A program made the translations under genes and the position numbers. Shown here piece after piece: positions 21,865 to 30,786 of a stretch of DNA of 64,000 nt; the first letter of the stretch is position 1; every line of letters starts with the position of its first letter. Below the pieces are notes generated by a model. It had not been told where the DNA came from. It made no database searches and saw only the letters and a list, made by a program, of their open reading frames with translations. This DNA is from Nonlabens ulvanivorans. GTDB lineage: Bacteria > Bacteroidota > Bacteroidia > Flavobacteriales > Flavobacteriaceae. The stretch spans positions 124,001 through 188,000 of the forward strand of contig NZ_JPJI01000023.1 in NCBI RefSeq assembly GCF_000732625.1. Reading direction: 5' to 3'.

Positions 21865-23163
21865 TTAGCTTTGTTTAAGAAAACTACTTCCGAATCGTTC
21901 AAAGGCTTCACGATTTAATTCTTCTCTAAAATTGGGGTGTGCAATTTCAATTAAAGCCTTTGCTCGTTGTTTTAGGTTTTTACCAAAGAGATCAGCAACG
22001 CCATATTCTGTAACTACATAATGGACGTGGGCTCTCGTTGTTGTGACACCAGCACCTTGTTTTAAGTATGGTGTTATTTTAGAAATCCCTTTTGCAGTAG
22101 CTGCAGTCATTGCAAAAATAGGTTTGCCACCTTGTGAGAGTGAAGCGCCTCTTATAAAGTCCATTTGTCCACCTACACCACTATACTGTCTATTACCTAT
22201 CGTGTCGGCACAAACTTGTCCTGTAAGATCAATTTCAATTGCACTGTTAATAGCTGTCACTTTTGGATTACGTCTGATTATAGCAGTGTCATTAGTATAA
22301 GCAGCCTCTTTAAAATGAACTAATGGATTATCATTTACAAAATCATATAACTTTTGAGACCCTACTGCAAAACAAGTTACTATTTTCCCAGTTTTCACTT
22401 CTTTTTCTTCACCCGTGATTACACCACTCTCTACCAGTGGTAAAATTCCATCAGAAAACATTTCAGTATGGATTCCTAATCGTTTGTGATTGCCTAGGTT
22501 GTTTAGCACCGCATTAGGGATATTTCCTATTCCCATTTGCAGGGTAGCTCCATCTTCAATTAGGTTAGCTACATTTGCTCCGATGCGCGCCTCAATGTCA
22601 GATATAATAGCCGAATTAGAAATACTTAAATGGTGTTCTCCTTCAACAGCAAAATCTATATCTCTTACATGAATAATACCGTCACCATGGGTGCGTGGCA
22701 CATTAGGATTGATTTGCGCAATGACCGTTTTTGCAGTTTGTACCGCAGGTAAAGTAATGTCTACTGATGTGCCTAAGGAACAATATCCATGTACATCAGG
22801 CGGCGAGACCTGTATGAAAGCTACATCAATAGGTAAAATATTTCTTCTAAAAAGTAAGTGTATCTCGCTTAAGAAAATCGGAATATAATCTCCATTTCCA
22901 CCATTTACAGCTCCACGTACATTGCCGCCCACAAAGCAACTGTTTATGTTAAAACTATCGCGATAGGGCGATTGAGTATATAAGGTATTACCTTCTGTAT
23001 GAACTTGTATAATTTCAACATCATTTAATTCTTTATATCGATGACATAATGCATCAATTAAAAGATTAGGTGTCATAGCGGCTCCTTGAAAAAATAAGCG
23101 TTGACCTGATGAAATATTTTTTACAGCTTCTGCTGGTGTAATAATGTTTAGTCCCATAGTCAT
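21865..23163 (-). CDS. Acetyl-CoA hydrolase/4-hydroxybutyrate CoA-transferase family protein
   Basis: A 432-residue CoA-transferase. The substrate-facing segment QMGIGNIPNAVL and the catalytic-Glu motif GIHTEMFSDG (about 220-250) are visible, as is VTEYGVADLFGKNLKQRAKALIEIAHP near the C-terminus. The enzyme would exchange CoA between acetyl-CoA and a short-chain acid, or release acetate. It lies after the universal stress protein gene with one perfect dispersed palindrome in the 73-nt gap, and probably shares its transcript. A start at 23157 (MGLN) is equally possible. Confidence 0.9.
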   Translation of the reverse strand: MTMGLNIITPAEAVKNISSGQRLFFQGAAMTPNLLIDALCHRYKELNDVEIIQVHTEGNTLYTQSPYRDSFNINSCFVGGNVRGAVNGGNGDYIPIFLSEIHLLFRRNILPIDVAFIQVSPPDVHGYCSLGTSVDITLPAVQTAKTVIAQINPNVPRTHGDGIIHVRDIDFAVEGEHHLSISNSAIISDIEARIGANVANLIEDGATLQMGIGNIPNAVLNNLGNHKRLGIHTEMFSDGILPLVESGVITGEEKEVKTGKIVTCFAVGSQKLYDFVNDNPLVHFKEAAYTNDTAIIRRNPKVTAINSAIEIDLTGQVCADTIGNRQYSGVGGQMDFIRGASLSQGGKPIFAMTAATAKGISKITPYLKQGAGVTTTRAHVHYVVTEYGVADLFGKNLKQRAKALIEIAHPNFREELNREAFERFGSSFLKQS

Positions 23164-23215
23164 GGTAGTCGTAAAACGAGAAATATCTTATAATGTTTAT
23201 GGATTGTATTTAATA

Positions 23216-23231
23216 CGCTTTCGCGAAAGCG
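23216..23231. repeat. Dispersed palindrome, perfect copy
   Basis: CGCTTTCGCGAAAGCG, intergenic between the universal stress protein gene and the CoA-transferase gene. Confidence 0.9.
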
Positions 23232-23236
23232 TATAT

Positions 23237-24070
23237 CTACATTTTAACAGTAAGCACAGGCATCACAGCATGATTTGCGATGTCTTCACTAATGCTGCCT
23301 TGCAACAAATGCGATATCCCAGTGCGACCATGTGTAGGAATTGCTATAATATCTGTACCGGATAAGGAAGCAAAGTTCATTACACCTTGTTCAACAGTGT
23401 AATCTGCATAACGATTTACCGTGCTTATGGCTTTAACAGGATCTGGATGCTTAACTTCTTTAAAAAAGGTAAGTAAGGTTTCATCCATTTCATTAGTGCT
23501 TTTAAATTGTTTGCCTGGTAGATTTACGTATAAGAACTCGATACGTGCATTAAACATGGTAGCTATTTCTACCATTCTATGATAAGCTTTTATCGTTTCA
23601 GTATTGAAATCACTCACATATAATAAACGCTCTGGAGCAAAGTTGATTTCATTATTTTTCACGACCAGTACTGGTGTTTCAGAATAACGAACTACTTTTT
23701 CTGTATTACTTCCTTTAATAATTTCAGTCAGGCCTTTACTACCATGAGATCCCATAATAATTAGAGCGGCGTCAATTTCCTTTGCTAAATCATTAATGCT
23801 TTCAAAATCTAAATGCTTTTGTAAAATAGGTTCTACAAGGACATCTTTTAAATAAGGCTCTTTAATAAGTTCTTCAAACTTACCACCGATATACTTACTG
23901 TAGAAGATAGCTTGTTCAAAACTATTATTCTTATCATTAAGTCCTTCTTCAAGACCTGCCATATGTATCAATACCAGCTTTGCTTTGATACGTTTTGCTA
24001 TAGTAGCACCTACTTCTAGAGCTTTATGACTGGTTTTTGAAAAGTCGATGGGTATTAGAATGGTTTTCAT
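23237..24070 (-). CDS. Tandem UspA universal stress protein
   Basis: A 277-residue protein with two UspA domains. Domain 1 starts MKTILIPIDFSKTSHKALEVG and ends IIMGSHGSKGLTEIIKGSNTEKVV; domain 2 ends IIAIPTHGRTGISHLLQGSISEDIANHAVMPVLTV. Both keep the G-x2-G-x9-GS/T nucleotide-binding pattern. I chose the ATG at 24070 because the longer reading would begin inside a TAATTTTG -7 element at 24100-24107. UspA proteins are typically induced by energy or oxygen stress, which fits the neighbouring regulon. Confidence 0.92.
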   Translation of the reverse strand: MKTILIPIDFSKTSHKALEVGATIAKRIKAKLVLIHMAGLEEGLNDKNNSFEQAIFYSKYIGGKFEELIKEPYLKDVLVEPILQKHLDFESINDLAKEIDAALIIMGSHGSKGLTEIIKGSNTEKVVRYSETPVLVVKNNEINFAPERLLYVSDFNTETIKAYHRMVEIATMFNARIEFLYVNLPGKQFKSTNEMDETLLTFFKEVKHPDPVKAISTVNRYADYTVEQGVMNFASLSGTDIIAIPTHGRTGISHLLQGSISEDIANHAVMPVLTVKM

Positions 24071-24099
24071 TGTTAATAGGTTAATTGGTTTAACAATGC

Positions 24100-24143
24100 C
24101 AAAATTAATCACCTATCCAACTCTAAAATATGACAACCATCAG
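24100..24143 (-). promoter_or_regulatory. Degenerate Crp/Fnr-type box with -7 element, universal stress protein
   Basis: The minus-strand -7 element TAATTTTG lies at 24100-24107. Exactly 33 bp from its centre is ATGAC-AACC-ATCAG (24130-24143), a weak match to GTNAC-N4-GTNAC (five of eight fixed bases). The spacing is the main reason to list it. Confidence 0.35.
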
Positions 24144-24170
24144 CTTTTAAAAATTATTGTGTTATCAAGT

Positions 24171-24635
24171 CTATGATAAACCTAGTAATGAGTAATCAAA
24201 ACCACTTACTGGTTTCTTTGCTTTTTTCAATACCCATAAACCTTCTGCAGGTGGTATCTCTAGATCAAGATGAGAATCTAGCTCGTTTTCCATAAACCAT
24301 AGACCGTTTATAGCTTTTTTCTTTGGGTTGAATGTGCCATTATAAGTAATCTCAAATACATGGCCTATTTCTTCAGTGCTAAACCCATCTTCTAATATGA
24401 CATCGTTGTTGGTATACTGAACTGTAAATGATACTAAGTCTTTTTCCCAAAACCCAGTAAAATTTACTGTTCTGCCAGTTGAAAAAGGTCCTTTTTCTTC
24501 AGTCTGATGTCCGGTTATAATGCCGTCTTTAAATTCCATTTCAGTAAATAGCCTGACTCTTTCTCCAAAGAAAGGAAGATCAAATCCTAATCCATAGATA
24601 AAATAACCTTCCCAATAACCGCTTAATTCCTCCAT
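24171..24635 (-). CDS. Uncharacterised 154-residue beta-rich protein
   Basis: I do not recognise a family. The sequence has no signal peptide or membrane helix and alternates hydrophobic and polar residues with many Gly and aromatic residues (GYWEGYFIYGLGFDLPFFGERV, then VNFTGFWEKDLVSFTVQY), which suggests a beta-barrel or sandwich of lipocalin-like type. Its start overlaps the stop of the large BNR-repeat gene as TAATG, so the two are translated together. A role linked to that exoprotein or to its substrate is conceivable. Confidence 0.65.
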   Translation of the reverse strand: MEELSGYWEGYFIYGLGFDLPFFGERVRLFTEMEFKDGIITGHQTEEKGPFSTGRTVNFTGFWEKDLVSFTVQYTNNDVILEDGFSTEEIGHVFEITYNGTFNPKKKAINGLWFMENELDSHLDLEIPPAEGLWVLKKAKKPVSGFDYSLLGLS

Positions 24636-27600
24636 TATTTTTTCTCTTTCTCAATCACGAGATACTCTAAATTCAATGCGTTAAACTGCTCGTTGAATTT
24701 TTTAATATCGGATTGTAAAACTTGGTCAAAAATAGCCAGTTGCTTTTCAATCTCAGCAGTTAATTCATCTTTAACTTCTATACTTTGTGAAGTAGGAGCA
24801 AAGTCACCTATTTGTGCCAGACTATTTAAATGAGCTAGTTTATTAGTTAATCTAATAGGGAAATTTAAAGGATCTTGACCACTTCGATTTTTAGTTTGAT
24901 AAAGTGCTTTTTCTACCTCGCTAAATTTCTTTTTCATCTCCTTAGACATTGCAATCATATCTTTAACACCTTGTTCTTCTCTATCTCCATACAACGCTTC
25001 AAAAGCACTTAGTTTTTTATTGAATGCACGTATGTTTTTAATTGATTTGTGAGCTTTGTCTACAGTAGCGTTTACTTCATTTACATAATTAAATTGCGCC
25101 AGCATGTCTGCATCGCTAGCCTCGCTATTAGGAGCAGATATAATAGTGATAGGTTGTGATTCCTTTTTACCATTTACTGATAATTCTACTTTGTAAGATC
25201 CAGGTACGGCCTTAGGTCCAGACATATTTGCCCACCATAAAATCATACCTGGTAGTTTTTCTGCTCCATCATAAACCGTATTCCAATTGAGAGAGTTGGC
25301 ACCTTCTTTTACTTTTAATTTGTTCTTTTTATCATAGTTAGCATAGGATTTAATCAACTCGTTTTTAGAGTCATAAAAAGAAAGTGATATACTATCTTTT
25401 TCTTTCAACGTCGGAATATAAAAATGTACTTGTACTCCTGCCGGATGATTTGCTCCTGCGGTAAGTGAACCTGCACGACCATTTCCTGCCATACGGTAAG
25501 AGGTTTTAGGTTTGAAAAGTTTGTTTTCGTCTTGCTTTTGCGAAAGCGAACTAGAAAAAGCTTCTCTCACTAATCCTAGATCATCATGTATCCATAAACT
25601 TCTACCTTGTGTCGCGATAATTAGATTGTTATCCTTTACAGCTAGATCTGTAACTGGTACGATAGGTAAATTCATCTGGAATGATTTCCATGATTTTCCA
25701 TCGTCGGTAGAAATGTATAAACCAGTTTCTGTTCCTGCATACAGCATTCCTTGTACTTGATCATCTTCTCTTACAACTCTAGAAAAATGCTCTGATGGGA
25801 TGCCATCTGTTATTTTTTTCCATGATTTACCATAATCTGTAGTTCTGTATAAGTAAGGTGTGAAATCGCCTAATTTATAACGTGTAGCAGCGACATAACA
25901 AGTTGCCGCGTCATAACGGCTAGGTTCTATACTGTTAATTTGTGCCCATTCTGGTAATCCCTTAGGTGTAATGTTACTCCAGTTTTTACCGCCATCTTTA
26001 GAGAGATGTATGAGTCCATCGTCGCTACCTATCCATAACTCACCAGCTTTCAAAGGAGATTCTGCCGCGGCAAAAATGGTACAGTAATACTCTACACTTG
26101 TGTTATCTTGAGTAATCGGTCCACCGCTAGAAACTAGTTTTGTTGGATCGTTTCTAGTTAAATCAGGTGAGATAGTTTCCCAACTCTGACCTTCATTAGT
26201 AGTTACGTGAACATTATTAGAAAATGCATATAGTTTATTAGGCTCGTGTTGCGAGAACAGAATAGGGAAATTCCACTGAAAGCGGTATTTCATTCCTTCG
26301 GCACCATGTCCCATAGGGTTATCTGGCCATACATTAATCGCTCGTTGTGATTTAGTCTTGTGATTGTAACGAGTTAAATAACCACCATAACTACCACCAT
26401 AAACAATGTCGTTGTCTTTAGGGTCTACAGCAATATGCGCACTCTCGCCACCTGCAGTTCCTTCCCAATCGTTATCTGTAATACTACGTCCAGTGGTGCG
26501 ATGAGGTATTCTTATCGTCCCGTTATCTTGTTGTGCTACGTAGATTCTATAAGGGAAAGAGTTATCTGTAGTCACACGGTAATATTGTGCTGTAGGCTGA
26601 TTGTGATACGTACTCCATGTCTCACCACCGTCATAAGTGATTTGTGCGCCACCGTCATCTCCCATAATCATACGGTCAGAATCTTCTGGTGCGATCCATA
26701 AATCGTGATGATCACCATGTGGTGCTCTCGCGCTAGAAAAGTTTTTACCACCATCGGTACTTTTATGATAGTTGACATTAACGACATAAACTTTATCGAC
26801 ATCTTTTGTGTCTGCATAAATACGTGTATAATACCAGGCACGTTGTCTTAAACTGCGATCACTGTTTGTCTTTTTCCATGTTAAACCTGCATCATCACTG
26901 CGGTACAATCCGCCTTGATCTTTATTTTCTACGATGGCATATAATCTGTCGGAATCTACAGGTGAGACTGTAATTCCCATAATTCCTAAAGTTCCTTTTG
27001 CAAAACCTTCATTTTTTGAGATCTCTTTCCACGTTTCTCCATAATCAGTACTTTTCCATATAGCACTACCATCGCCACCACTAGATAGACTGTATGGTGT
27101 ACGTTGTAATCTCCAGGTGCTTGCATACAATACACGTGGATTACTAGGGTCTATGATTAAATCTACCGCACCGGCTAGATCATTAGTAAATAGTTTTTTA
27201 CTCCATGTTTTACCACCATCGGTACTTTTATAAACGCCACGGTCTGCGGTAGGCTTATAGATATTACCTAATACGGCGGCATAAACGGTATTATGATCGT
27301 TAGGATCTATAACTATTCTAGGTACGTGACGGCTTTTAGGTAATCCAGCCTCAGTCCATGTTTTACCGGCATCTTCTGTTTTCCATATGCCATAGCCGCT
27401 GGAAACATTACCACGCACCGTTTTCTCGCCACCACCTACATAAATTACGTTATGATCGCTAGGCGCAACAGTTACGGCACCTATAGAACCACCAAAAAAT
27501 CCATCAGAAATATTAGCCCAGGTACGTCCACCATCTAAAGTCTTCCAAACACCACCACCTGTACTACCGAAATAGAAAAGATTAGGTTTTCCGGGAACTC

Positions 27601-27763
27601 CGGTAACCGCAGCACTACGTCCACCACGGAATGGTCCCAAGAGTCTAAATTTCTTCGATTCATAGAACTTCTGTTCTTCTGGTGATTCTGGTAATTGTTG
27701 TGATTCCGCTTTCGCGAAAGCGAGAACGACAAATACAAATAGGATATAGTACAACTTATTCAT
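24635..27763 (-). CDS. Exported BNR/sortilin-type repeat protein (YVTN/VPS10-like beta-propellers)
   Basis: A 1042-residue protein with a signal peptide and at least ten Asp-box motifs of the S-x-DGG-x-TW type (LDGGRTW, EDAGKTW, TDGGKTW, TDYGETW, DDAGLTW, DGGETW, NEGQSW, KDGGKNW, TDYGKSW, DDGKSW), forming two large propellers up to about residue 720. A C-terminal region (about 750-1042) with a FlgD-like fold and a Lys/Glu-rich helical tail follows. The family is usually labelled glycosyl hydrolase by fold; catalytic residues are not evident. The dispersed palindrome forms part of the signal peptide (LAFAKAES). Confidence 0.88.
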   Translation of the reverse strand: MNKLYYILFVFVVLAFAKAESQQLPESPEEQKFYESKKFRLLGPFRGGRSAAVTGVPGKPNLFYFGSTGGGVWKTLDGGRTWANISDGFFGGSIGAVTVAPSDHNVIYVGGGEKTVRGNVSSGYGIWKTEDAGKTWTEAGLPKSRHVPRIVIDPNDHNTVYAAVLGNIYKPTADRGVYKSTDGGKTWSKKLFTNDLAGAVDLIIDPSNPRVLYASTWRLQRTPYSLSSGGDGSAIWKSTDYGETWKEISKNEGFAKGTLGIMGITVSPVDSDRLYAIVENKDQGGLYRSDDAGLTWKKTNSDRSLRQRAWYYTRIYADTKDVDKVYVVNVNYHKSTDGGKNFSSARAPHGDHHDLWIAPEDSDRMIMGDDGGAQITYDGGETWSTYHNQPTAQYYRVTTDNSFPYRIYVAQQDNGTIRIPHRTTGRSITDNDWEGTAGGESAHIAVDPKDNDIVYGGSYGGYLTRYNHKTKSQRAINVWPDNPMGHGAEGMKYRFQWNFPILFSQHEPNKLYAFSNNVHVTTNEGQSWETISPDLTRNDPTKLVSSGGPITQDNTSVEYYCTIFAAAESPLKAGELWIGSDDGLIHLSKDGGKNWSNITPKGLPEWAQINSIEPSRYDAATCYVAATRYKLGDFTPYLYRTTDYGKSWKKITDGIPSEHFSRVVREDDQVQGMLYAGTETGLYISTDDGKSWKSFQMNLPIVPVTDLAVKDNNLIIATQGRSLWIHDDLGLVREAFSSSLSQKQDENKLFKPKTSYRMAGNGRAGSLTAGANHPAGVQVHFYIPTLKEKDSISLSFYDSKNELIKSYANYDKKNKLKVKEGANSLNWNTVYDGAEKLPGMILWWANMSGPKAVPGSYKVELSVNGKKESQPITIISAPNSEASDADMLAQFNYVNEVNATVDKAHKSIKNIRAFNKKLSAFEALYGDREEQGVKDMIAMSKEMKKKFSEVEKALYQTKNRSGQDPLNFPIRLTNKLAHLNSLAQIGDFAPTSQSIEVKDELTAEIEKQLAIFDQVLQSDIKKFNEQFNALNLEYLVIEKEKK
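25533..25548. repeat. Dispersed palindrome, degenerate copy (14/16) in the BNR gene
   Basis: TGCTTTTGCGAAAGCG against CGCTTTCGCGAAAGCG; read as LSQKQ in a Ser/Lys-rich linker. Confidence 0.55.
27707..27722. repeat. Dispersed palindrome, perfect copy in a signal-peptide region
   Basis: CGCTTTCGCGAAAGCG encodes AFAKA at the C-terminal end of the signal peptide of the BNR-repeat protein, where AFA-K or AKA would be the cleavage site. Confidence 0.9.
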
Positions 27764-27819
27764 GGTAGGAAAATTTACCTTAAATATAAGCTGAGAATTG
27801 ATATCTACAAGTTGGTAGT

Positions 27820-29106
27820 TTAAGAAGTTGGTTTTTCTGTTCTTTTATACCAGTATTCCATTATAAAACAAGCTGCTATTATAGAAGCAATAATAATAAC
27901 ACCAGATAAACTGCCTTGTGATTGTTCGATAACAAGCATGACAAATGCTACCACGCATAAAATGGTACCTAATAGCGTTATTATTTTATTTGCACCTAGT
28001 TTTTTATGTTGTTTAAAAGCGATATAATTTACTACAGCAAATAATAATAAGAAACCAGCACTACCAGAGGTTGATATGCTTTCTAGTGGTGCAAGATTAG
28101 CAAGAAGTAAAGTAGCCACTGCGATAATTAAAAGCCCAATAGGGTGATTCCAGAATTTAAAGGTGAGATCATGTGGCAACTCATCATCTTCTGCTACTTT
28201 ATAACTTACACGAGCACCGCCGTAAAGTGTTGCGTTTATAGCTGAAAACGTAGAAATCAAGGCTGCAATAGTCATGATGGTAAATCCAGCCTGTCCCAAA
28301 GTAGGTTTTGCCACCTCGGATAACACATAATCCTTAGCTTCTTTAATTTGATCAAAGGGCAAGGATCCTACGGTAATAATTGCGATGGTTATATATAGAG
28401 CTACTACAAAAAGTACCGAAATCATATAAGCTCTAGGAATGTTCTTTTCTGGATCTTTTAAGTCCGATACGGCATTTGCAATGAGTTCAAAACCTTCATA
28501 GGCAACAAAAATGACCATACCACCAGTGATGATTTGAAACGTGCCTTCCCAATTAGAAGGGTCTAGTTGTTCTAGATTTGCACTGGAATTCATACCGTAC
28601 ATGCCTACTGCTATAAAACCAAGCAATATGATAAGCTTTATGATTACCGCATAACTTTCTATTGCGCTTACCAGCTTTGCACTAGCATAATTAATTATAG
28701 TGGCGATAATCACTACAGCACTTATAGATATATGGGTGTCTATACTGGTGTCACCTGTGATGGTAATTAAATTGGGCGCATAAGAGCCAAATGCACTAGC
28801 GTAAAGCGCCAACATGATGATGTAACTTATCCAGAGCAGGTTGTTAAGTCCGCCGCTTATAACTCCTTTACCAAAACCTTCGTTAATAAAACGTACTGTA
28901 CCACCGGTGTCTGGATAGGCTAGAGATAATTTAGAATAACTATAGGCTGTGAATATGGCTATGATACCTGCGATAAGAAATGCTACAGGCGTGGCACCTT
29001 TAGCTAGTGATATAGCTAGACCTAGTACGGCAAAGATTCCACCGCCTACCATACCACCAATACCTATAGCTATGGCGCCTTTAAGATCTATTTGTTTATC
29101 GCTCAT
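27820..29106 (-). CDS. APC-family amino acid permease
   Basis: A 428-residue transporter with about twelve hydrophobic helices. The first helix has the substrate-binding GIGGMVGGGIFAVLG motif, and helix 6 has IFVAYEGFELIANAVSDLKDPEKNIPRA, typical of the amino acid-polyamine-organocation superfamily. It imports or exchanges amino acids through the inner membrane; which one is not clear. It is a single gene, 56 nt upstream of the BNR gene on the same strand. The 234 nt between it and the divergent AhpD-like gene hold promoters only. Confidence 0.92.
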   Translation of the reverse strand: MSDKQIDLKGAIAIGIGGMVGGGIFAVLGLAISLAKGATPVAFLIAGIIAIFTAYSYSKLSLAYPDTGGTVRFINEGFGKGVISGGLNNLLWISYIIMLALYASAFGSYAPNLITITGDTSIDTHISISAVVIIATIINYASAKLVSAIESYAVIIKLIILLGFIAVGMYGMNSSANLEQLDPSNWEGTFQIITGGMVIFVAYEGFELIANAVSDLKDPEKNIPRAYMISVLFVVALYITIAIITVGSLPFDQIKEAKDYVLSEVAKPTLGQAGFTIMTIAALISTFSAINATLYGGARVSYKVAEDDELPHDLTFKFWNHPIGLLIIAVATLLLANLAPLESISTSGSAGFLLLFAVVNYIAFKQHKKLGANKIITLLGTILCVVAFVMLVIEQSQGSLSGVIIIASIIAACFIMEYWYKRTEKPTS

Positions 29107-29340
29107 TAAAATGTTACTTAAAGTTTTAAAAATAAGAAAAGCACTCCTACTTGATAGAAGCTACCAATATACAAATAGAAAAAGTCCGTTTGATATAGAT
29201 TTTAATTGCTTTATTAATAGTTAAGGGAATAATAGAACAGTACTAGGGAAAGGCACACATTTTTAGAGGCTATTTACGGTCGCATCTTTGTAGTGTCCTA
29301 AGGGATAAGAAAATAATAATAATTTTAATTATATAATATT

Positions 29341-29880
29341 ATGGCAACATTTAATGTACCACAGAGAAGTGAAGTAAACGAAGTGAATCAAGGAATCTTT
29401 GATAACCTAGAAAAGCAATTAGGCTTTGTGCCTAATTTATATGCAACCTATGCATTATCAAATAACGCATTAAATAATTACCTTTCTTTATCTGGTGCTA
29501 AAACCTCTTTAAATAATAAAGAAAAAGAAGTGGTAAATCTTGCAGTAAGTGAGGTTAATGGATGTGATTACTGTCTTGCAGCACATACTGCGATAGCACA
29601 AATGAATGGTTTTACTCAAGAGCAAACTCTGGAATTAAGAGCTGGTAAAGCATCTTTTCAGACTAGTTATAATGCTCTTGCAGGTCTAGCAAAAAACATT
29701 ACAGAGAATAGAGGTAGAGCAGATAAAGCTGTAGTAGATTCTTTTCTAGCAGCAGGTTATACTCAAGAAAATCTAGTAGATACTATAGTTTTAGTAGGTG
29801 ATAAAACCATCTCAAACTATTTACATAATACCACTCAAGTTCCTGTAGACTTTCCTGCGGTAGAGCCATTAGGAGCTTAA
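29341..29880 (+). CDS. Carboxymuconolactone decarboxylase/AhpD-like protein
   Basis: A 179-residue all-alpha protein of the alkylhydroperoxidase AhpD fold. It has the catalytic motif Cys75-DY-Cys78-x3-His82 (EVNGCDYCLAAHT), preceded by Glu71, the proton-relay arrangement of AhpD-type peroxidases. It probably reduces peroxides through a thiol relay. A weak -7 candidate, CATCTTTG, lies at 29283-29290, leaving a 5' leader of about 45 nt. It is monocistronic with a strong terminator. Confidence 0.9.
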   Translation: MATFNVPQRSEVNEVNQGIFDNLEKQLGFVPNLYATYALSNNALNNYLSLSGAKTSLNNKEKEVVNLAVSEVNGCDYCLAAHTAIAQMNGFTQEQTLELRAGKASFQTSYNALAGLAKNITENRGRADKAVVDSFLAAGYTQENLVDTIVLVGDKTISNYLHNTTQVPVDFPAVEPLGA

Positions 29881-29925
29881 TTAGATAAGTAAATAAAGAA
29901 TTAGTTTTTTATAGTTGGTTGGTTG

Positions 29926-29964
29926 AAACAGGTCTATCTTATAGAAGATAGGCCTGTTTTTTTT
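29926..29964. terminator. Bidirectional terminator after the AhpD-like gene
   Basis: A long stem (AAACAGG and CTATCTT paired with AAGATAG and CCTGTTT, one G-T mismatch) and a 4-nt loop, with eight T residues on the plus strand. The lipoprotein gene on the minus strand ends just beyond. Confidence 0.88.
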
Positions 29965-29966
29965 AT

Positions 29967-30644
29967 TTAATCTTCAATGAAGCCTAAACTTCCTTCATAA
30001 TGACCAGAAATGAATTCGCCAGATGTATTTACAAATGTATAATCAACATCGATAGTGCTGTTAGAAGGATTTGTGCTGTCTATGTTAATGGTGTTTATGG
30101 TAACCGTATGGCCTAAAGTTGCCGGCTCATGTAAAGTACCGACGCTAGCATCTCCATTTCCAAATTCGTAAGAGGTCCCGTCTATAGTAAAGAAGTACGC
30201 TGGTACTAGTGAATTTACTTGGAAATCATGAATGATATTACTGTCGTTAGTACTTGCTACATAAGTGTTGTTTGCGGTAGGTGGAATACCTGTTTGTAAA
30301 TCTGGATGAGTAGCAACATCTACTTTTAGACCCGCAAAATTTGTTGTATTGGTAGATAATAAGATTTCATCTCCACCTACAACGGTATGTTGATCTCTAT
30401 CTATCAATCTTCCATTTAAAAAGTAAAAAGAATAATAATCTGGTGCTAGTGGGAAAGCATCATCATTATCATCATCGATTTCAATATACATGTTAGTAGT
30501 TTCATAAAAAGTGCTGGTGCCATTGTTTTGAACTACTGTGAAACCATTAAGTGGGGTTCCAGATGGATTTTGCATATCATCATTACCATCACAACTAATT
30601 GCAGTGATTGCTAACGCTAATAAAAGAATTTTTAAAGTTTTCAT
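29967..30644 (-). CDS. Uncharacterised lipoprotein, 225 residues
   Basis: A lipoprotein with signal LLALAITAISC and Cys18. The mature part is Asp/Asn/Thr-rich and beta-rich (YIEIDDDNDDAFPLAPDYYSFYFLNGR, GHTVTINTINIDS, GHYEGSLGFIED). I do not recognise a domain family; flavobacterial surface lipoproteins of this style are common. It is monocistronic. The 142 nt upstream hold no recognised element. Confidence 0.75.
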   Translation of the reverse strand: MKTLKILLLALAITAISCDGNDDMQNPSGTPLNGFTVVQNNGTSTFYETTNMYIEIDDDNDDAFPLAPDYYSFYFLNGRLIDRDQHTVVGGDEILLSTNTTNFAGLKVDVATHPDLQTGIPPTANNTYVASTNDSNIIHDFQVNSLVPAYFFTIDGTSYEFGNGDASVGTLHEPATLGHTVTINTINIDSTNPSNSTIDVDYTFVNTSGEFISGHYEGSLGFIED

Positions 30645-30786
30645 GTTACATTAAGTTATTAATTGTGACAATATTAGATGCCACAACTATAACTGAAAAC
30701 AAGTATTCTATTTAAGCAGCAGTTGACTCGATGAATTCCTGCCTTCAATCGATAATCATTTTTTTACTAATGAACAGACTTTATGA

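Noticed and set aside
29107-29340. Search of the permease/AhpD divergent gap for a riboswitch or small RNA
   Set aside because: Only a weak -7 candidate was found; no stable conserved structure or terminator pair was recognised.
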